Notes: generated from the sequence alone by a model not told the origin. Positions 1 through 7,534 are shown, numbered from the stretch's first letter. The stretch is 9,955 nucleotides of DNA from Candidatus Bathyarchaeota archaeon (GCA_026014515.1 JAOZIG010000331.1:1-9955); one strand, 5' to 3'. Made by a program: numbers and translations.

Positions 1-223
1 CATCGGTTACTCTATTGACTATGAATGGTACCGTGAAACAGAGGAATACCATTATAAAATCGGTTTGAATCCATGAACCCGTGCTCATCAACATCTGAGC
101 AAGCCTGTTTCCCTCAACTAATCCTAGTGATAGACCCAATCTTGTGGAAAACCAGTCACCAAGTGCCCCAATTAATAATGCATAGAAAGCCTTGTTTTGA
201 AGACTGTTTTCTTGCCTCAACAT
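1..223 (-). CDS. Small membrane protein, DUF5658-like, N-terminal part only
   Basis: The reading frame starts at ATG (complement of 221-223) and stays open to the window edge, giving about 74 residues. An in-frame stop lies only seven codons upstream, at 242-244. The translation begins MLRQENSLQNKAFY and continues as hydrophobic helices. It carries the pattern G-D-W-F-S-T-R-L-G-L-S-L-G-L-V-E-G-N-R-L-A near residues 22-42, followed by a second hydrophobic stretch around residues 56-70. The arrangement GDxxTxxGLxxGxxEGN resembles the DUF5658 family of small archaeal and bacterial membrane proteins of unknown function; that match is from memory. It lies downstream of arlF on the same strand, but an 82-base gap and its own TATA-like element suggest it is a separate transcript rather than the last archaellum gene. 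The C-terminus is outside the window. Confidence 0.65.
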   Translation of the reverse strand, partial: MLRQENSLQNKAFYALLIGALGDWFSTRLGLSLGLVEGNRLAQMLMSTGSWIQTDFIMVFLCFTVPFIVNRVTD

Positions 224-253
224 ATGGAGCGAGAATATAGATCAAGATTCTAT

Positions 254-262
254 GATTTAAAG
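254..262 (-). promoter_or_regulatory. TATA-like box for the DUF5658-like gene
   Basis: On the minus strand the sequence CTTTAAATC is centred about 35 bases before the ATG at 223. A start site about 26 bases downstream would leave a leader of only about 8 bases, and no Shine-Dalgarno sequence is visible, which is consistent with near-leaderless archaeal translation. This is a position-and-composition call only. Confidence 0.3.
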
Positions 263-305
263 GGGATCAGAATCAGGTAAATGAAATATTGATGACTATA
301 AATGA

Positions 306-1061
306 TTACTCTATACGCCAGTAGAAAACTACATCCGATGTAGGATTATTAGAAAGATGAATCTCAAAGCTATCAGAATCCACTGCTTCAACCCAGAACT
401 CGGTGTTTAACACACTACCTGGGGTCACTTGAACACTCTTGGGCATCCGATCCAAAAGATGAGAAACAACCACAACCCTAGTACCGCTAGAGATCGTCGC
501 TGATCCAAGATCATACTCCTTTGTAAATGAACTATGAGTCTGAATCCCTACTGGTGTAATCATGGTCAAGTAATCGAAACTAGATGCCGTAACATCGAGG
601 CTTATCTCAAGCTCAAGTGTTTCCTCTGGGTCCCATCCACCACGCACATCACCTGTTAAACTTATTGGGTTGATGAGGTCCTGTTGCTCGTTTCTGAAGT
701 ATACGTTGTTAATCTTCCAGTAATCATTCGCTGTACCGGATTGATCAAATACTATCCATTCAGTTTGATCCTTTGAGCCATCGTTATATGATAAGATCAT
801 ATCTACTGTGTTGAAGTCATTGAGCATAATGCTGGTACTACCGATATTGGTTACATTGATGTGAAGCGTTGATGAGTCAACTTCTTCCCATGTCCCAAAC
901 GCGATTCGCTCACTCAAAACAAGGTCCGTTTGATCAGCCTGATTAGTTATAGCCTGAGACAAGGTTCCAAAACTGGAGACCGTTGACATAATTAAGATGG
1001 ATACTCCTGCCACGAACATTATCGCCGTAAAGGCTGTTGCGACGACAGTTGACTGACCCAT
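306..1061 (-). CDS. arlF: ArlF (FlaF) archaellum stator-type protein with an extra C-terminal domain
   Basis: The protein has 251 residues. It starts MGQSTVVATAF with one N-terminal membrane segment (about residues 8-31) and then a beta-rich extracellular domain, as in ArlF, which sits outside the membrane and interacts with the S-layer. The ArlF/ArlG-type domain ends around residues 165-183 with a pattern (L-T-M-I-T-P-V-G-I) that also appears in the neighbouring ArlG (Y-I-T-H-N-G-I). After that comes about 70 further residues that a typical ArlF lacks; the family is usually well under 200 residues as I recall. ATG 1061 lies one base past the arlG stop, with GGAG six bases upstream, so translation is probably coupled to arlG. 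It is the last gene of the cluster, and the stop is TAA. Assignment to ArlF rather than a second ArlG-like protein rests on the N-terminus, fold pattern and context, not on strong sequence identity. Confidence 0.8.
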   Translation of the reverse strand: MGQSTVVATAFTAIMFVAGVSILIMSTVSSFGTLSQAITNQADQTDLVLSERIAFGTWEEVDSSTLHINVTNIGSTSIMLNDFNTVDMILSYNDGSKDQTEWIVFDQSGTANDYWKINNVYFRNEQQDLINPISLTGDVRGGWDPEETLELEISLDVTASSFDYLTMITPVGIQTHSSFTKEYDLGSATISSGTRVVVVSHLLDRMPKSVQVTPGSVLNTEFWVEAVDSDSFEIHLSNNPTSDVVFYWRIE

Positions 1062-1062
1062 C

Positions 1063-1545
1063 TCAATCTCCTATTGTGAATATAACCTCGTCCTTGATGC
1101 CGTTGTGAGTGATATATGAGAAATAGTAATCTCCCTCACTGAATGCTGAGGCTGAAGTAATTGTTAACTCAATAGTTTCGCTTCCCTGCCAGTTATTATC
1201 TGATCCTCCTAGAATCGTGAACGTCCATCCGGCTCCAGATTCACTGTATGTCTGATAAGCGAAGTTACCGTATTCTCCGAATAGTACGTCTCCTTCCATT
1301 ATGTACGCTGATGGAATTATGTTTGTACCAGTGTTTTTTATCCAAACTTTCACTGTGGTATCGGAGGTATTGACCGCCTTCAGTACGGTTATCTCGGTCT
1401 CCATCTTGTCACTCAGCTTTTCGCTCATAGCAATAGAGCCTTGTTGAAGCCCGCCGATGCTGGATAAGAATACTTGGCTTATGGTCGCGGCTGCGATTAC
1501 AACTGCGACTAGTATTATTCCATCTGAAACTACTGACTGTGCCAT
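1063..1545 (-). CDS. arlG: ArlG (FlaG) archaellum stator-type protein
   Basis: From ATG 1545 the protein has 160 residues. It has one N-terminal membrane segment (about residues 7-28, rich in I, V and A) followed by a beta-sandwich-like extracellular domain that ends YYFSYITHNGIKDEVIFTIGD, close to the usual ArlG ending. ArlG forms filaments and, with ArlF, anchors the motor to the envelope. The frame also allows a GTG start at 1554 (adding M-L-A). I prefer the ATG because MAQSVVSDG then aligns with MGQSTVVAT of ArlF. Neither start has a clear Shine-Dalgarno sequence. The gene ends in TGA and overlaps the leader of arlF by design, since its last codons carry arlF's GGAG. Its usual place in euryarchaeal operons is before arlH; here it follows arlJ and the acidic gene. 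Confidence 0.82.
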   Translation of the reverse strand: MAQSVVSDGIILVAVVIAAATISQVFLSSIGGLQQGSIAMSEKLSDKMETEITVLKAVNTSDTTVKVWIKNTGTNIIPSAYIMEGDVLFGEYGNFAYQTYSESGAGWTFTILGGSDNNWQGSETIELTITSASAFSEGDYYFSYITHNGIKDEVIFTIGD

Positions 1546-1559
1546 GGCTAGCACAAGAA

Positions 1560-1579
1560 CTATCTGTGTATTTAGATAG
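1560..1579 (-). other. Small hairpin in the arlG leader
   Basis: CTATCT and AGATAG form a perfect 6-bp inverted repeat around an 8-base loop, about 15 bases upstream of the arlG ATG in the 66-base gap after the acidic gene. No Shine-Dalgarno sequence is visible before arlG. The hairpin might affect its translation or mark an RNA processing site, but a 6-bp stem can occur by chance. Confidence 0.25.
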
Positions 1580-1611
1580 ATTATGAAGAGAAATTATGTA
1601 ACACTGACACC

Positions 1612-2283
1612 CTATTTCTGGGCAGCTGGAGCCTTACGTATCTTCAGCTCCTTTACGATCCCTTCAAGCTCTGAAAGGGTCTGTATTACCTCGCTTTCGG
1701 CGAGCATCCTGTCCATCTCTGTCTCTTCCTCAAGTTGATCAAAGATGTTCTTTAGCTCTCCTTCCTCGATTAATGGCTCAATCTCACCCGTATCAGCCAC
1801 CTTAATCTTGGTAGTCTTATATTTTGAAAGAGCATCATCGACTGGTTTCTCTTCCTCAAACTCCTCTTCAAGAAGTTTGTCAAACTCTGATTCCTCATCA
1901 AGCTCATCAAGTTCTTCAAGTAACTCTTCATCTTCGAGCAGTCCATCTATAGGAGTCTCTTCTATGATAGGAAGATCAAATATAGGCTGGACATTTACTT
2001 GTCGAGAATTGTTATTTACTAACAGGTTAGACAAATCAAGCAGTCCTTTAATCTTTAATTTGACTTGGAAGAACTCATTGATCACAATTACCATGCTGAA
2101 AGCCGTGAAAAAGTATGATGCGGCTAGACTTATCTCTACACCAGTGAACTGCAAACCATTTGAAAGATCAATCGACTCAGAAATCACGTAAAGCTGTGAG
2201 ATCAAAGTCAAACTCATTAATAGGGTGGCTACAAGCAGTAGCCGTCCGGGTTCAAAGTTTCGTTTTAATGTCTCTGACATCAT
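1612..2283 (-). CDS. Unrecognised two-TM acidic coiled-coil protein in the archaellum operon
   Basis: I do not recognise this 223-residue protein. The N-terminus is basic (KR at 7-8, R14). Two membrane segments follow, about residues 14-34 and 51-72, with a short loop between them, and then a positive stretch (KLKIKG, 75-80). By the positive-inside rule both ends are cytoplasmic. The remaining two thirds are strongly acidic. Residues about 108-147 are nearly all E, D and L in helical spacing, and a second E-rich helix spans about 165-212, with a basic tail (KIRKAPAAQK). The gene starts with tandem ATGs 8 bases after the arlJ stop. AGGTGA lies 3 bases before the first ATG and 6 before the second (2280), so the second may be the real start. 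The layout (membrane anchor plus cytoplasmic coiled coil) recalls ArlX, the crenarchaeal motor ring, but no sequence likeness is claimed. Confidence 0.75.
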   Translation of the reverse strand: MMSETLKRNFEPGRLLLVATLLMSLTLISQLYVISESIDLSNGLQFTGVEISLAASYFFTAFSMVIVINEFFQVKLKIKGLLDLSNLLVNNNSRQVNVQPIFDLPIIEETPIDGLLEDEELLEELDELDEESEFDKLLEEEFEEEKPVDDALSKYKTTKIKVADTGEIEPLIEEGELKNIFDQLEEETEMDRMLAESEVIQTLSELEGIVKELKIRKAPAAQK

Positions 2284-2290
2284 TTTTCAC

Positions 2291-3757
2291 CTATATCATT
2301 GCTACTCCCGCAAGGTATCCTTCAACCGCTTTGCTAATTATCAGGTAGATCGCGCCTCCCATAGTTAGTTGCATACCCATATAGTAGAGTACAGTGAATC
2401 TGCTATCTCCCTCCATGTTGTAAATGCTGAACACATTGTTCAGTGAGAATAACCCTAACGCGAACACGAAGAATAACCTCATGAACTCTACATCGGGTAC
2501 ACTGAAGAAATCAAGCATGGTCGCCATCTCACCGATGAATCCGATTAGTGAGCCGAAGAAACCATCAATAACAGAGAACAGAGCCGATGCAACAACGTAG
2601 ATGGGTACGGCTAATCCTACGTGGTATCCTACTGCATTGTATCTCTGGTCACGAATTGTCGTGTAGAGGTGATAGTATTCCTCGATATCCTTGTAGGCTT
2701 TTCCTAGGTCTCCACCAGTATAGATGGTATCAGTCATGATGGTATTGACACGCCGAATCAATAGACTGTCAATCTCAGTCTCAAAGCTCCACCAAGCTAC
2801 CCGTGGCTCAACACGCATTCTTAGTTTATTATTAAGACTCTTGATAACATTGTTCAGACTACCAAAATCTGTTTCAACAGCACTGTCCATGATTTGAAGT
2901 AACGGAATGTTTGCTGAAAGGTTTGAAGCCATATACCTGAAGAAAGTGGGATAATCCTTCTCCATCGCCTTCACCTTTCCAACATATTGTTTGCCCAGCA
3001 ACCCCGCCATAAAGAAGACTATTCCGATTAACACAAAGTGCATGAAGTAGTTATCAAAGGGAATAGTAAGTATCCCTGCTGCAACTATTATAGCCATCAT
3101 GGAGGCGTATTCTGCTCTTTTTCTTGCTGCTGGTTTTTCTTTCTGGTCTTGTATCAGTAAGTTATCTGGTTTTGATGACTGGAATATGAGCCATGAGATG
3201 ATATACAATATGAAACTGACTATAATCACAATCAATATGGCGATTATGATCATGGTTTTAGCGTCATAGAATATACTGCTGATTAGCATCGTAGTAGTCA
3301 TAAATAATGTAATGCTGATCATGGGCAGATAGGCATCGCTTAGGGTCTTCAGTCGACCCATGGATTGTTGACGCTTTGAGGCATAATCTGCCATAAAGTT
3401 ATCATAATATTTGTCAACGAACTCATTGATTGGCTCACCAGAGGCTATACTCTGACTTAGTTTAAACAGGAAATCGCTAAACTCCTTTGTAGGAGCTTCT
3501 CCACTCATGATTTCTGCTGCTTTTGCCTGTGGATATCTCCACTGGGTCATCAACACGAGGATTCGTGTGAGGTAAGGCGCGATGTATTTGAAAATCTCCT
3601 TCTCAGCTGAGACCTGAAGCATAAGAATGCGGGAAATTGTTCCAGAAGTGATAGACTTGAGGTACAGCATAAAGAACGGAAACTCGAACTCAATCTTGTC
3701 ACCGCTGCTCATGTTCTCTAAGAACTTTGGCTTCTTAATCTTCTTCAACTGCTCCAA
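2291..3757 (-). CDS. arlJ: ArlJ (FlaJ) archaellum platform membrane protein
   Basis: The protein has 488 residues and is the polytopic membrane platform on which ArlI assembles the filament, related to GspF/PilC/TadC proteins. It has a cytoplasmic helical T2SF-type region at about residues 25-140, four membrane segments (about 142-164, 169-192, 215-233, 237-256), a second T2SF-type helical region at about 260-370, and three C-terminal segments (about 376-398, 424-443, 454-475). This two-domain, seven-to-nine-helix pattern is typical of ArlJ. The start is TTG, immediately after the arlI TAG stop, with AGGTGG five bases upstream, so coupled translation is likely. An internal ATG at residue 16 is the alternative. 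The stop is TAG, 7 bases before the acidic gene. Identity is well supported by domain pattern and position after arlI. Confidence 0.9.
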   Translation of the reverse strand: MEQLKKIKKPKFLENMSSGDKIEFEFPFFMLYLKSITSGTISRILMLQVSAEKEIFKYIAPYLTRILVLMTQWRYPQAKAAEIMSGEAPTKEFSDFLFKLSQSIASGEPINEFVDKYYDNFMADYASKRQQSMGRLKTLSDAYLPMISITLFMTTTMLISSIFYDAKTMIIIAILIVIIVSFILYIISWLIFQSSKPDNLLIQDQKEKPAARKRAEYASMMAIIVAAGILTIPFDNYFMHFVLIGIVFFMAGLLGKQYVGKVKAMEKDYPTFFRYMASNLSANIPLLQIMDSAVETDFGSLNNVIKSLNNKLRMRVEPRVAWWSFETEIDSLLIRRVNTIMTDTIYTGGDLGKAYKDIEEYYHLYTTIRDQRYNAVGYHVGLAVPIYVVASALFSVIDGFFGSLIGFIGEMATMLDFFSVPDVEFMRLFFVFALGLFSLNNVFSIYNMEGDSRFTVLYYMGMQLTMGGAIYLIISKAVEGYLAGVAMI

Positions 3758-5617
3758 CTAGTCCACCTTCTTCCCTAGCTTGACAGCTATTTCCTTCTCG
3801 ATCTCAAAGCCTAGTTTCATCATGGCGTCGTTCTTGAACTTTTTATGAGCTTGTTCAATTCCGACGCCTTGAACCCAGAGTAGGTTTTCAAGAACCTCAT
3901 CATATTCCAAGATATCCAGAGCAATCATATACTCCAGAATCTCAGCACGCATGTACAGCTCATCATATATTTTCCGAACATCAGCCCCAGTATATCCCTT
4001 CATTACAGCAATCTTCTGGTCCAATAGATAGCTGGTACCTAGACCTCTGAAGACAATCTCGTCTGTGGAGGGCTCGAAGCTGAACACCTCTACGAAGTTG
4101 TACGCTTGGTCTGCTGGCTCATAGCCTAGAATCTCGTTGATTGTCAATACGCGCCTCTTGTATTTGCCTGTCTCGGGGTCGTGGACAGCGCTTTGGAAGA
4201 AAGCCGCATTTAGGTTATCAACGTGAGTCTTAGGAACGTTAATCGGGAAGTTCGTAAGCCTCTGAACAAGTTTACCAACAGTTGCAGCGTGGAAAGTGGC
4301 GATACTTGGGTGTCCAGTCTGCATCGCTTGGAACGCGATGTTACCCTCAGCGCCTCTAACCTCACCGACGATGATGTAGGTAGGACGTTGACGCAGTGCA
4401 GCCTTGAGCAAGGCGAACATTGTGACACCTTCCTCGCTTCCACTGTTGGCTGTGTCTCGTACTACTTCTCTGATCCAGTTCTTGTGGGGTACGTGTACCT
4501 CGGGTACCTCTTCGATGCTGACGATCTTATAGTCGCGAGGCATGAAGCACATCAAAGCTGAGAGGCTCGTGGTTTTACCAGAAGCCGTCTCTCCACATAT
4601 CCAGATACTCATCTTGTTCTCAAGAAGAATCCAGATATATGCTGCGGCGAGGCTGCTCATGGTTCCCCATTTGATGATCTGCGCGATACTGATGGGGTTC
4701 ACAGCGAACTTACGGATAGTAAAGTTACTACCACGGGTAGAAACATCCTCACCGAAAACCAAGTTCAACCTTGAACCATCAGGCATCTTAGCGTCAACGA
4801 TTGGCTCACGATGGCTTGCTGGTTTCCCAACGATCTCGCTGAGTTTTAACGCAAATTGGTCGAGTTCCTCTACATCTGGAAGTGTGATGGTGCTTTCTAT
4901 GGTTTTGAATATCTTGTGGTCTATGTAGATGGGCCCGGCACCGCTGCAGTGGATGTCTTCAATATAGATGTCTCTGATGAAGGGCTCAAGGATGCTTGAC
5001 CCGACTTTTTCACAATAGACCTCATATTTCAGCATCTCATAGCTCAAAGGGTCAAGGATTATGTCATCCATGTCCCGTTTTTTGAACCTAGCAAGTAGTC
5101 CGTTGCCTTCTTCTGGTTCCTCTGGGTTGATGTTTTTTAGTTTGTAGCCTTTCTGGACTTTTACGAAGCTGTCTAGTATCTCGTTGAGGTACCCTGTTTT
5201 TTCTTCGGGGGTCTTGAACATCAGGGTCTCATCGATGTTTAACGCGATGCGTTTCTCAACTTCGCTCATTATCCAGTCGCGGTGATGGATTAAACGCGGC
5301 TCAATGGGTTGGTAGAGGATATCTTTGTTTTTACCGTGAACATGCAGATGTATGAATACTGGATCTCCGATGGGGTAGATCACGTTTGGTTCATCAGCGG
5401 CGGACATATCTCTGCTCAGACTGTGAACAAGGGTGGGTAGTGGCTCGTTGTTCTTGAATATTTGAGCCATATAGTAACGGAAGTATGGGTTTTTCTTTAC
5501 TCGTTTCTCCCACAGTTCATCGTATCCTTCTAGTCTGGCGATACGCCCAGCAACACTTGTGTCTGGCTTGTTGTTGTAGCCCGCAAAGCTCTGTTCAATA
5601 GTATTAAATGACTCCAA
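3758..5617 (-). CDS. arlI: ArlI (FlaI) archaellum assembly and rotation ATPase
   Basis: The protein has 619 residues and is the hexameric cytoplasmic AAA-type ATPase of the type II/IV secretion family (GspE, PilB, VirB11 relatives) that drives both archaellum assembly and rotation. Visible motifs are Walker A GETASGKT (342-349, lysine 348), an Asp-box-like stretch (IVSIEEVPEVHVPH, about 365-380), Walker B IVGEVRG (G418-G422 region) and the His box GHPSIATFH (435-443). The core is intact. At about 620 residues it is longer than many ArlI proteins, and most of the excess precedes the nucleotide-binding domain. The start is TTG: the frame upstream is closed by a TAG at 5645-5647 with no ATG or GTG between, and GGGGT lies six bases before the TTG. 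It is preceded by a 103-base spacer with TATA-like boxes, so it may have its own promoter. Its TAG stop abuts the arlJ start. Confidence 0.95.
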   Translation of the reverse strand: MESFNTIEQSFAGYNNKPDTSVAGRIARLEGYDELWEKRVKKNPYFRYYMAQIFKNNEPLPTLVHSLSRDMSAADEPNVIYPIGDPVFIHLHVHGKNKDILYQPIEPRLIHHRDWIMSEVEKRIALNIDETLMFKTPEEKTGYLNEILDSFVKVQKGYKLKNINPEEPEEGNGLLARFKKRDMDDIILDPLSYEMLKYEVYCEKVGSSILEPFIRDIYIEDIHCSGAGPIYIDHKIFKTIESTITLPDVEELDQFALKLSEIVGKPASHREPIVDAKMPDGSRLNLVFGEDVSTRGSNFTIRKFAVNPISIAQIIKWGTMSSLAAAYIWILLENKMSIWICGETASGKTTSLSALMCFMPRDYKIVSIEEVPEVHVPHKNWIREVVRDTANSGSEEGVTMFALLKAALRQRPTYIIVGEVRGAEGNIAFQAMQTGHPSIATFHAATVGKLVQRLTNFPINVPKTHVDNLNAAFFQSAVHDPETGKYKRRVLTINEILGYEPADQAYNFVEVFSFEPSTDEIVFRGLGTSYLLDQKIAVMKGYTGADVRKIYDELYMRAEILEYMIALDILEYDEVLENLLWVQGVGIEQAHKKFKNDAMMKLGFEIEKEIAVKLGKKVD

Positions 5618-5639
5618 GTATTGACCCCGCGATGATCTA

Positions 5640-5655
5640 TGCCTCTATTCAGGCA
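5640..5655 (-). other. Small hairpin in the arlI leader
   Basis: TGCCT and AGGCA form a perfect 5-bp inverted repeat with a 6-base loop, in the arlH-arlI spacer between the TATA-like boxes and the TTG start. It may structure the arlI leader; a short stem like this can arise by chance. Confidence 0.2.
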
Positions 5656-5671
5656 ATCAACCCGTTTTCCA

Positions 5672-5690
5672 ATTTATAGTGATTATAGAA
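5672..5690 (-). promoter_or_regulatory. arlI: Tandem TATA-like boxes upstream of arlI
   Basis: On the minus strand TTCTATAATC (5690-5681) is followed at once by ACTATAAATT (5680-5671), in an AT-rich part of the 103-base arlH-arlI spacer. A start site about 26 bases downstream would give a leader of roughly 30-40 bases before the TTG at 5617. Just after the arlH stop the minus strand carries pyrimidine-rich runs (TTTTTCC, TTTCTTTCC) that could weaken read-through. Together these suggest an internal promoter for arlI and arlJ and the genes behind them. Confidence 0.4.
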
Positions 5691-5720
5691 TAGTGAACTA
5701 GGAAAGAAACACAGGAAAAA

Positions 5721-6443
5721 CTAACCCTTTGTAGAGCTAAACGGTAGTATCTTGATACCATATGCCGGAGAAACCTCGAAGCTGATGGTCTCACTAACGT
5801 TACGTGTGGCTCCTTTAAGCTTCGCAACATTGATGGTTAACGCGGTGCGGTCTCTGAATGACTTGATTTCCAGTATTAGGTGACCATCACAGAATGTCCT
5901 TAGCCTCACAAGTAACTCCTGATTAATTGCGTATGGGTGCATGCTCATTACGAATGTTCGTTCCATCTGGTCAACAATATAACGACATGTGCTGAAGAAC
6001 TCCATTACATCATTATCACTTGCATGGGTAAGCAGGTGTGTTAATGAGTCAATGATGACGATGTCGTAGTTTTTACCTCGTTGTTTGATGAAGTTTGTCA
6101 AAGCTATCAGGTAGTATTTGCTGACCTCTTCTGTCCAGTTCATGTTCATGGTGTTCATGGTTGTTACCTTGAACTTACCTGTTAGATAGTGGTCTATGAT
6201 GTTCCAGTTAAGGCGTTCCATGTTATTAACTAAGCCCTTGGCGGTGTCCTCGGTGGTGATATAGAGAACCTTTTTGTTGGCTACTAGGGCTCCGTAGGTG
6301 ATCTGCTGAATGATGATGGTTTTTCCTGAGTCATTTGCACCCTCGACTAGGGTTAAGCTGGGTAATGGTAGTCCACCCATCTTCCTGTCAAGCTCAGGGT
6401 TGTTCAGCTTGAGAATGTTATCGTCTTCACCAAAATTGCTCAT
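5721..6443 (-). CDS. arlH: ArlH (FlaH) archaellum RecA-like ATP-binding protein
   Basis: The protein has 240 residues, close to the usual ArlH length. It is a RecA/KaiC-like single-domain protein that binds ATP and docks on ArlI at the cytoplasmic base of the motor. Walker A is GANDSGKT (35-42). A conserved-looking acidic pair follows strand 2 (ITTED, 62-66), and Walker B is YDIVIIDSLTHL (126-137, aspartate 132). No DNA-recombination or repeat domain is present, which argues against a RadA or KaiC paralogue, and the position between arlC/D/E and arlI is diagnostic. The ATG at 6443 lies two bases after the arlC/D/E TAA, with GGAG six bases upstream, so the pair is probably coupled. The stop is TAG, followed by a pyrimidine-rich stretch and a 103-base gap before arlI. 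Confidence 0.94.
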   Translation of the reverse strand: MSNFGEDDNILKLNNPELDRKMGGLPLPSLTLVEGANDSGKTIIIQQITYGALVANKKVLYITTEDTAKGLVNNMERLNWNIIDHYLTGKFKVTTMNTMNMNWTEEVSKYYLIALTNFIKQRGKNYDIVIIDSLTHLLTHASDNDVMEFFSTCRYIVDQMERTFVMSMHPYAINQELLVRLRTFCDGHLILEIKSFRDRTALTINVAKLKGATRNVSETISFEVSPAYGIKILPFSSTKG

Positions 6444-6445
6444 AG

Positions 6446-7534
6446 TTAGCTCCTGTTACCTTGATTTTCTCGTGCTCTGGATACTAGAGCCAGTAACAGG
6501 AACAGGTGAGTTGACTCTCCCCACTCGGATACTGGCTTGTCCAGATTCCTCAACAGTGAGGTGATTAGCAGCTTATCCTCCACATCGCCTCCAAGTACGG
6601 CTTGATTTTTCTTACTCTGTTTTTTATTGGAGGATAACTTGTCCATAATATCGCGTACAACTTGCGGGGAAGCCCACTCCTTGTACATACCTTCAAGAAG
6701 AACTTCCTCAGAGCCTTTCTCACCAAGTCTGATCAGAAGATAATCCGCGATAAGGCTCACATAAGCCTGATAATAATCTCCTGACTCCTCAAAAGTGCCT
6801 GTTAAACCTTGGATTTGAGGCTTTGAACTTGGTTTACTTTGTAACTTGATGACCTTAACCAGATCATTTACGGTGCCTACCAGTTGATTAACAGAGTTCT
6901 CTGTTTGAGCTATTCGCTCTTCCAAGTACAAGTTATTTGATGGCATAACGTGAGGTGACGGAGCTTGACCAGCAACAACTGGACTCATACTCTCACCAAC
7001 AACCATTTTCTGGCCACCACTACTAGGCTGAGACACTGATGAAGGCATTGCTGGTTCTTGAACAGATGGAGTGATACTTTGAACAACGGGAGACTCAGAT
7101 GGTTCAGCTACTCTAACTGGAGCATTGTATCCTGGCATTGGCTGTGCAGCTGCTGCGCCTTCGACTTTTACGAGGCTTTGATTGTTATCGTCTTCTTCTC
7201 CGTCTGCCATGCGTTTCTTGGCTTCTTCTCGTTTCTGTTTATTGACCTCGCCTTCAACGGTCTCGACTGCAACATTAACCAACTTATCTACACCCATGTC
7301 CCGGAGCATGTTGAATGGGTTATCCATATCCTGCATCAGACTACGAACATCTAGGAGCGTTGACTTCATGGCCTCTGTCATAGCCCGCATCTCTTGGTCC
7401 GTCTTGTCCATACGGTTCTTTAACTCTACCATATCAGCGGAATTATCATTGTCTAGACCTAGCTCCATGTCTAAGTCACCCATATTCTCCAGCTCGGTTG
7501 TTAGTTCCGATCCAGAGTCCTTATTCTCGGCCAT
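6446..7534 (-). CDS. arlCDE: ArlC/D/E-type fused cytoplasmic archaellum protein
   Basis: The protein has 362 residues. The N-terminus is acidic, then a coiled coil (about residues 33-70) ends in NPF (72-74), a pattern seen in ArlC/ArlD N-terminal regions. A low-complexity linker rich in P, S, V and Q spans about 125-200 and leads to a second short coiled coil (about 202-232). The C-terminal helical domain (about 245-355, with Y-L-L-I-R-L-G and W-A-S-P-Q-V-V-R-D) resembles the ArlD/E domain. In euryarchaea ArlC, D and E form the cytoplasmic ring that connects the motor to ArlH and, through CheF, to chemotaxis. Here one polypeptide appears to do the work of separate subunits. Start ATG 7534 has GAGTG seven bases upstream. 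It is coupled to arlH, with TAA two bases from the arlH ATG. The fusion call is from memory of the family pattern, not from an alignment. Confidence 0.8.
   Translation of the reverse strand: MAENKDSGSELTTELENMGDLDMELGLDNDNSADMVELKNRMDKTDQEMRAMTEAMKSTLLDVRSLMQDMDNPFNMLRDMGVDKLVNVAVETVEGEVNKQKREEAKKRMADGEEDDNNQSLVKVEGAAAAQPMPGYNAPVRVAEPSESPVVQSITPSVQEPAMPSSVSQPSSGGQKMVVGESMSPVVAGQAPSPHVMPSNNLYLEERIAQTENSVNQLVGTVNDLVKVIKLQSKPSSKPQIQGLTGTFEESGDYYQAYVSLIADYLLIRLGEKGSEEVLLEGMYKEWASPQVVRDIMDKLSSNKKQSKKNQAVLGGDVEDKLLITSLLRNLDKPVSEWGESTHLFLLLALVSRARENQGNRS

Noticed and set aside
1745..2191. Plus-strand ORF of 148 codons with a long serine-rich run.
   Set aside because: It is the antisense of the E/D-rich coding region of the acidic gene (GAA/GAG/GAT read backwards gives TTC/CTC/TCA-type codons). 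It has no ribosome binding site and no recognisable domain.
4210..4928. Several ORFs overlapping the arlI core on both strands.
   Set aside because: They lie over the Walker A, Walker B and His-box region of an intact ArlI, and their translations have no sensible composition or motif.
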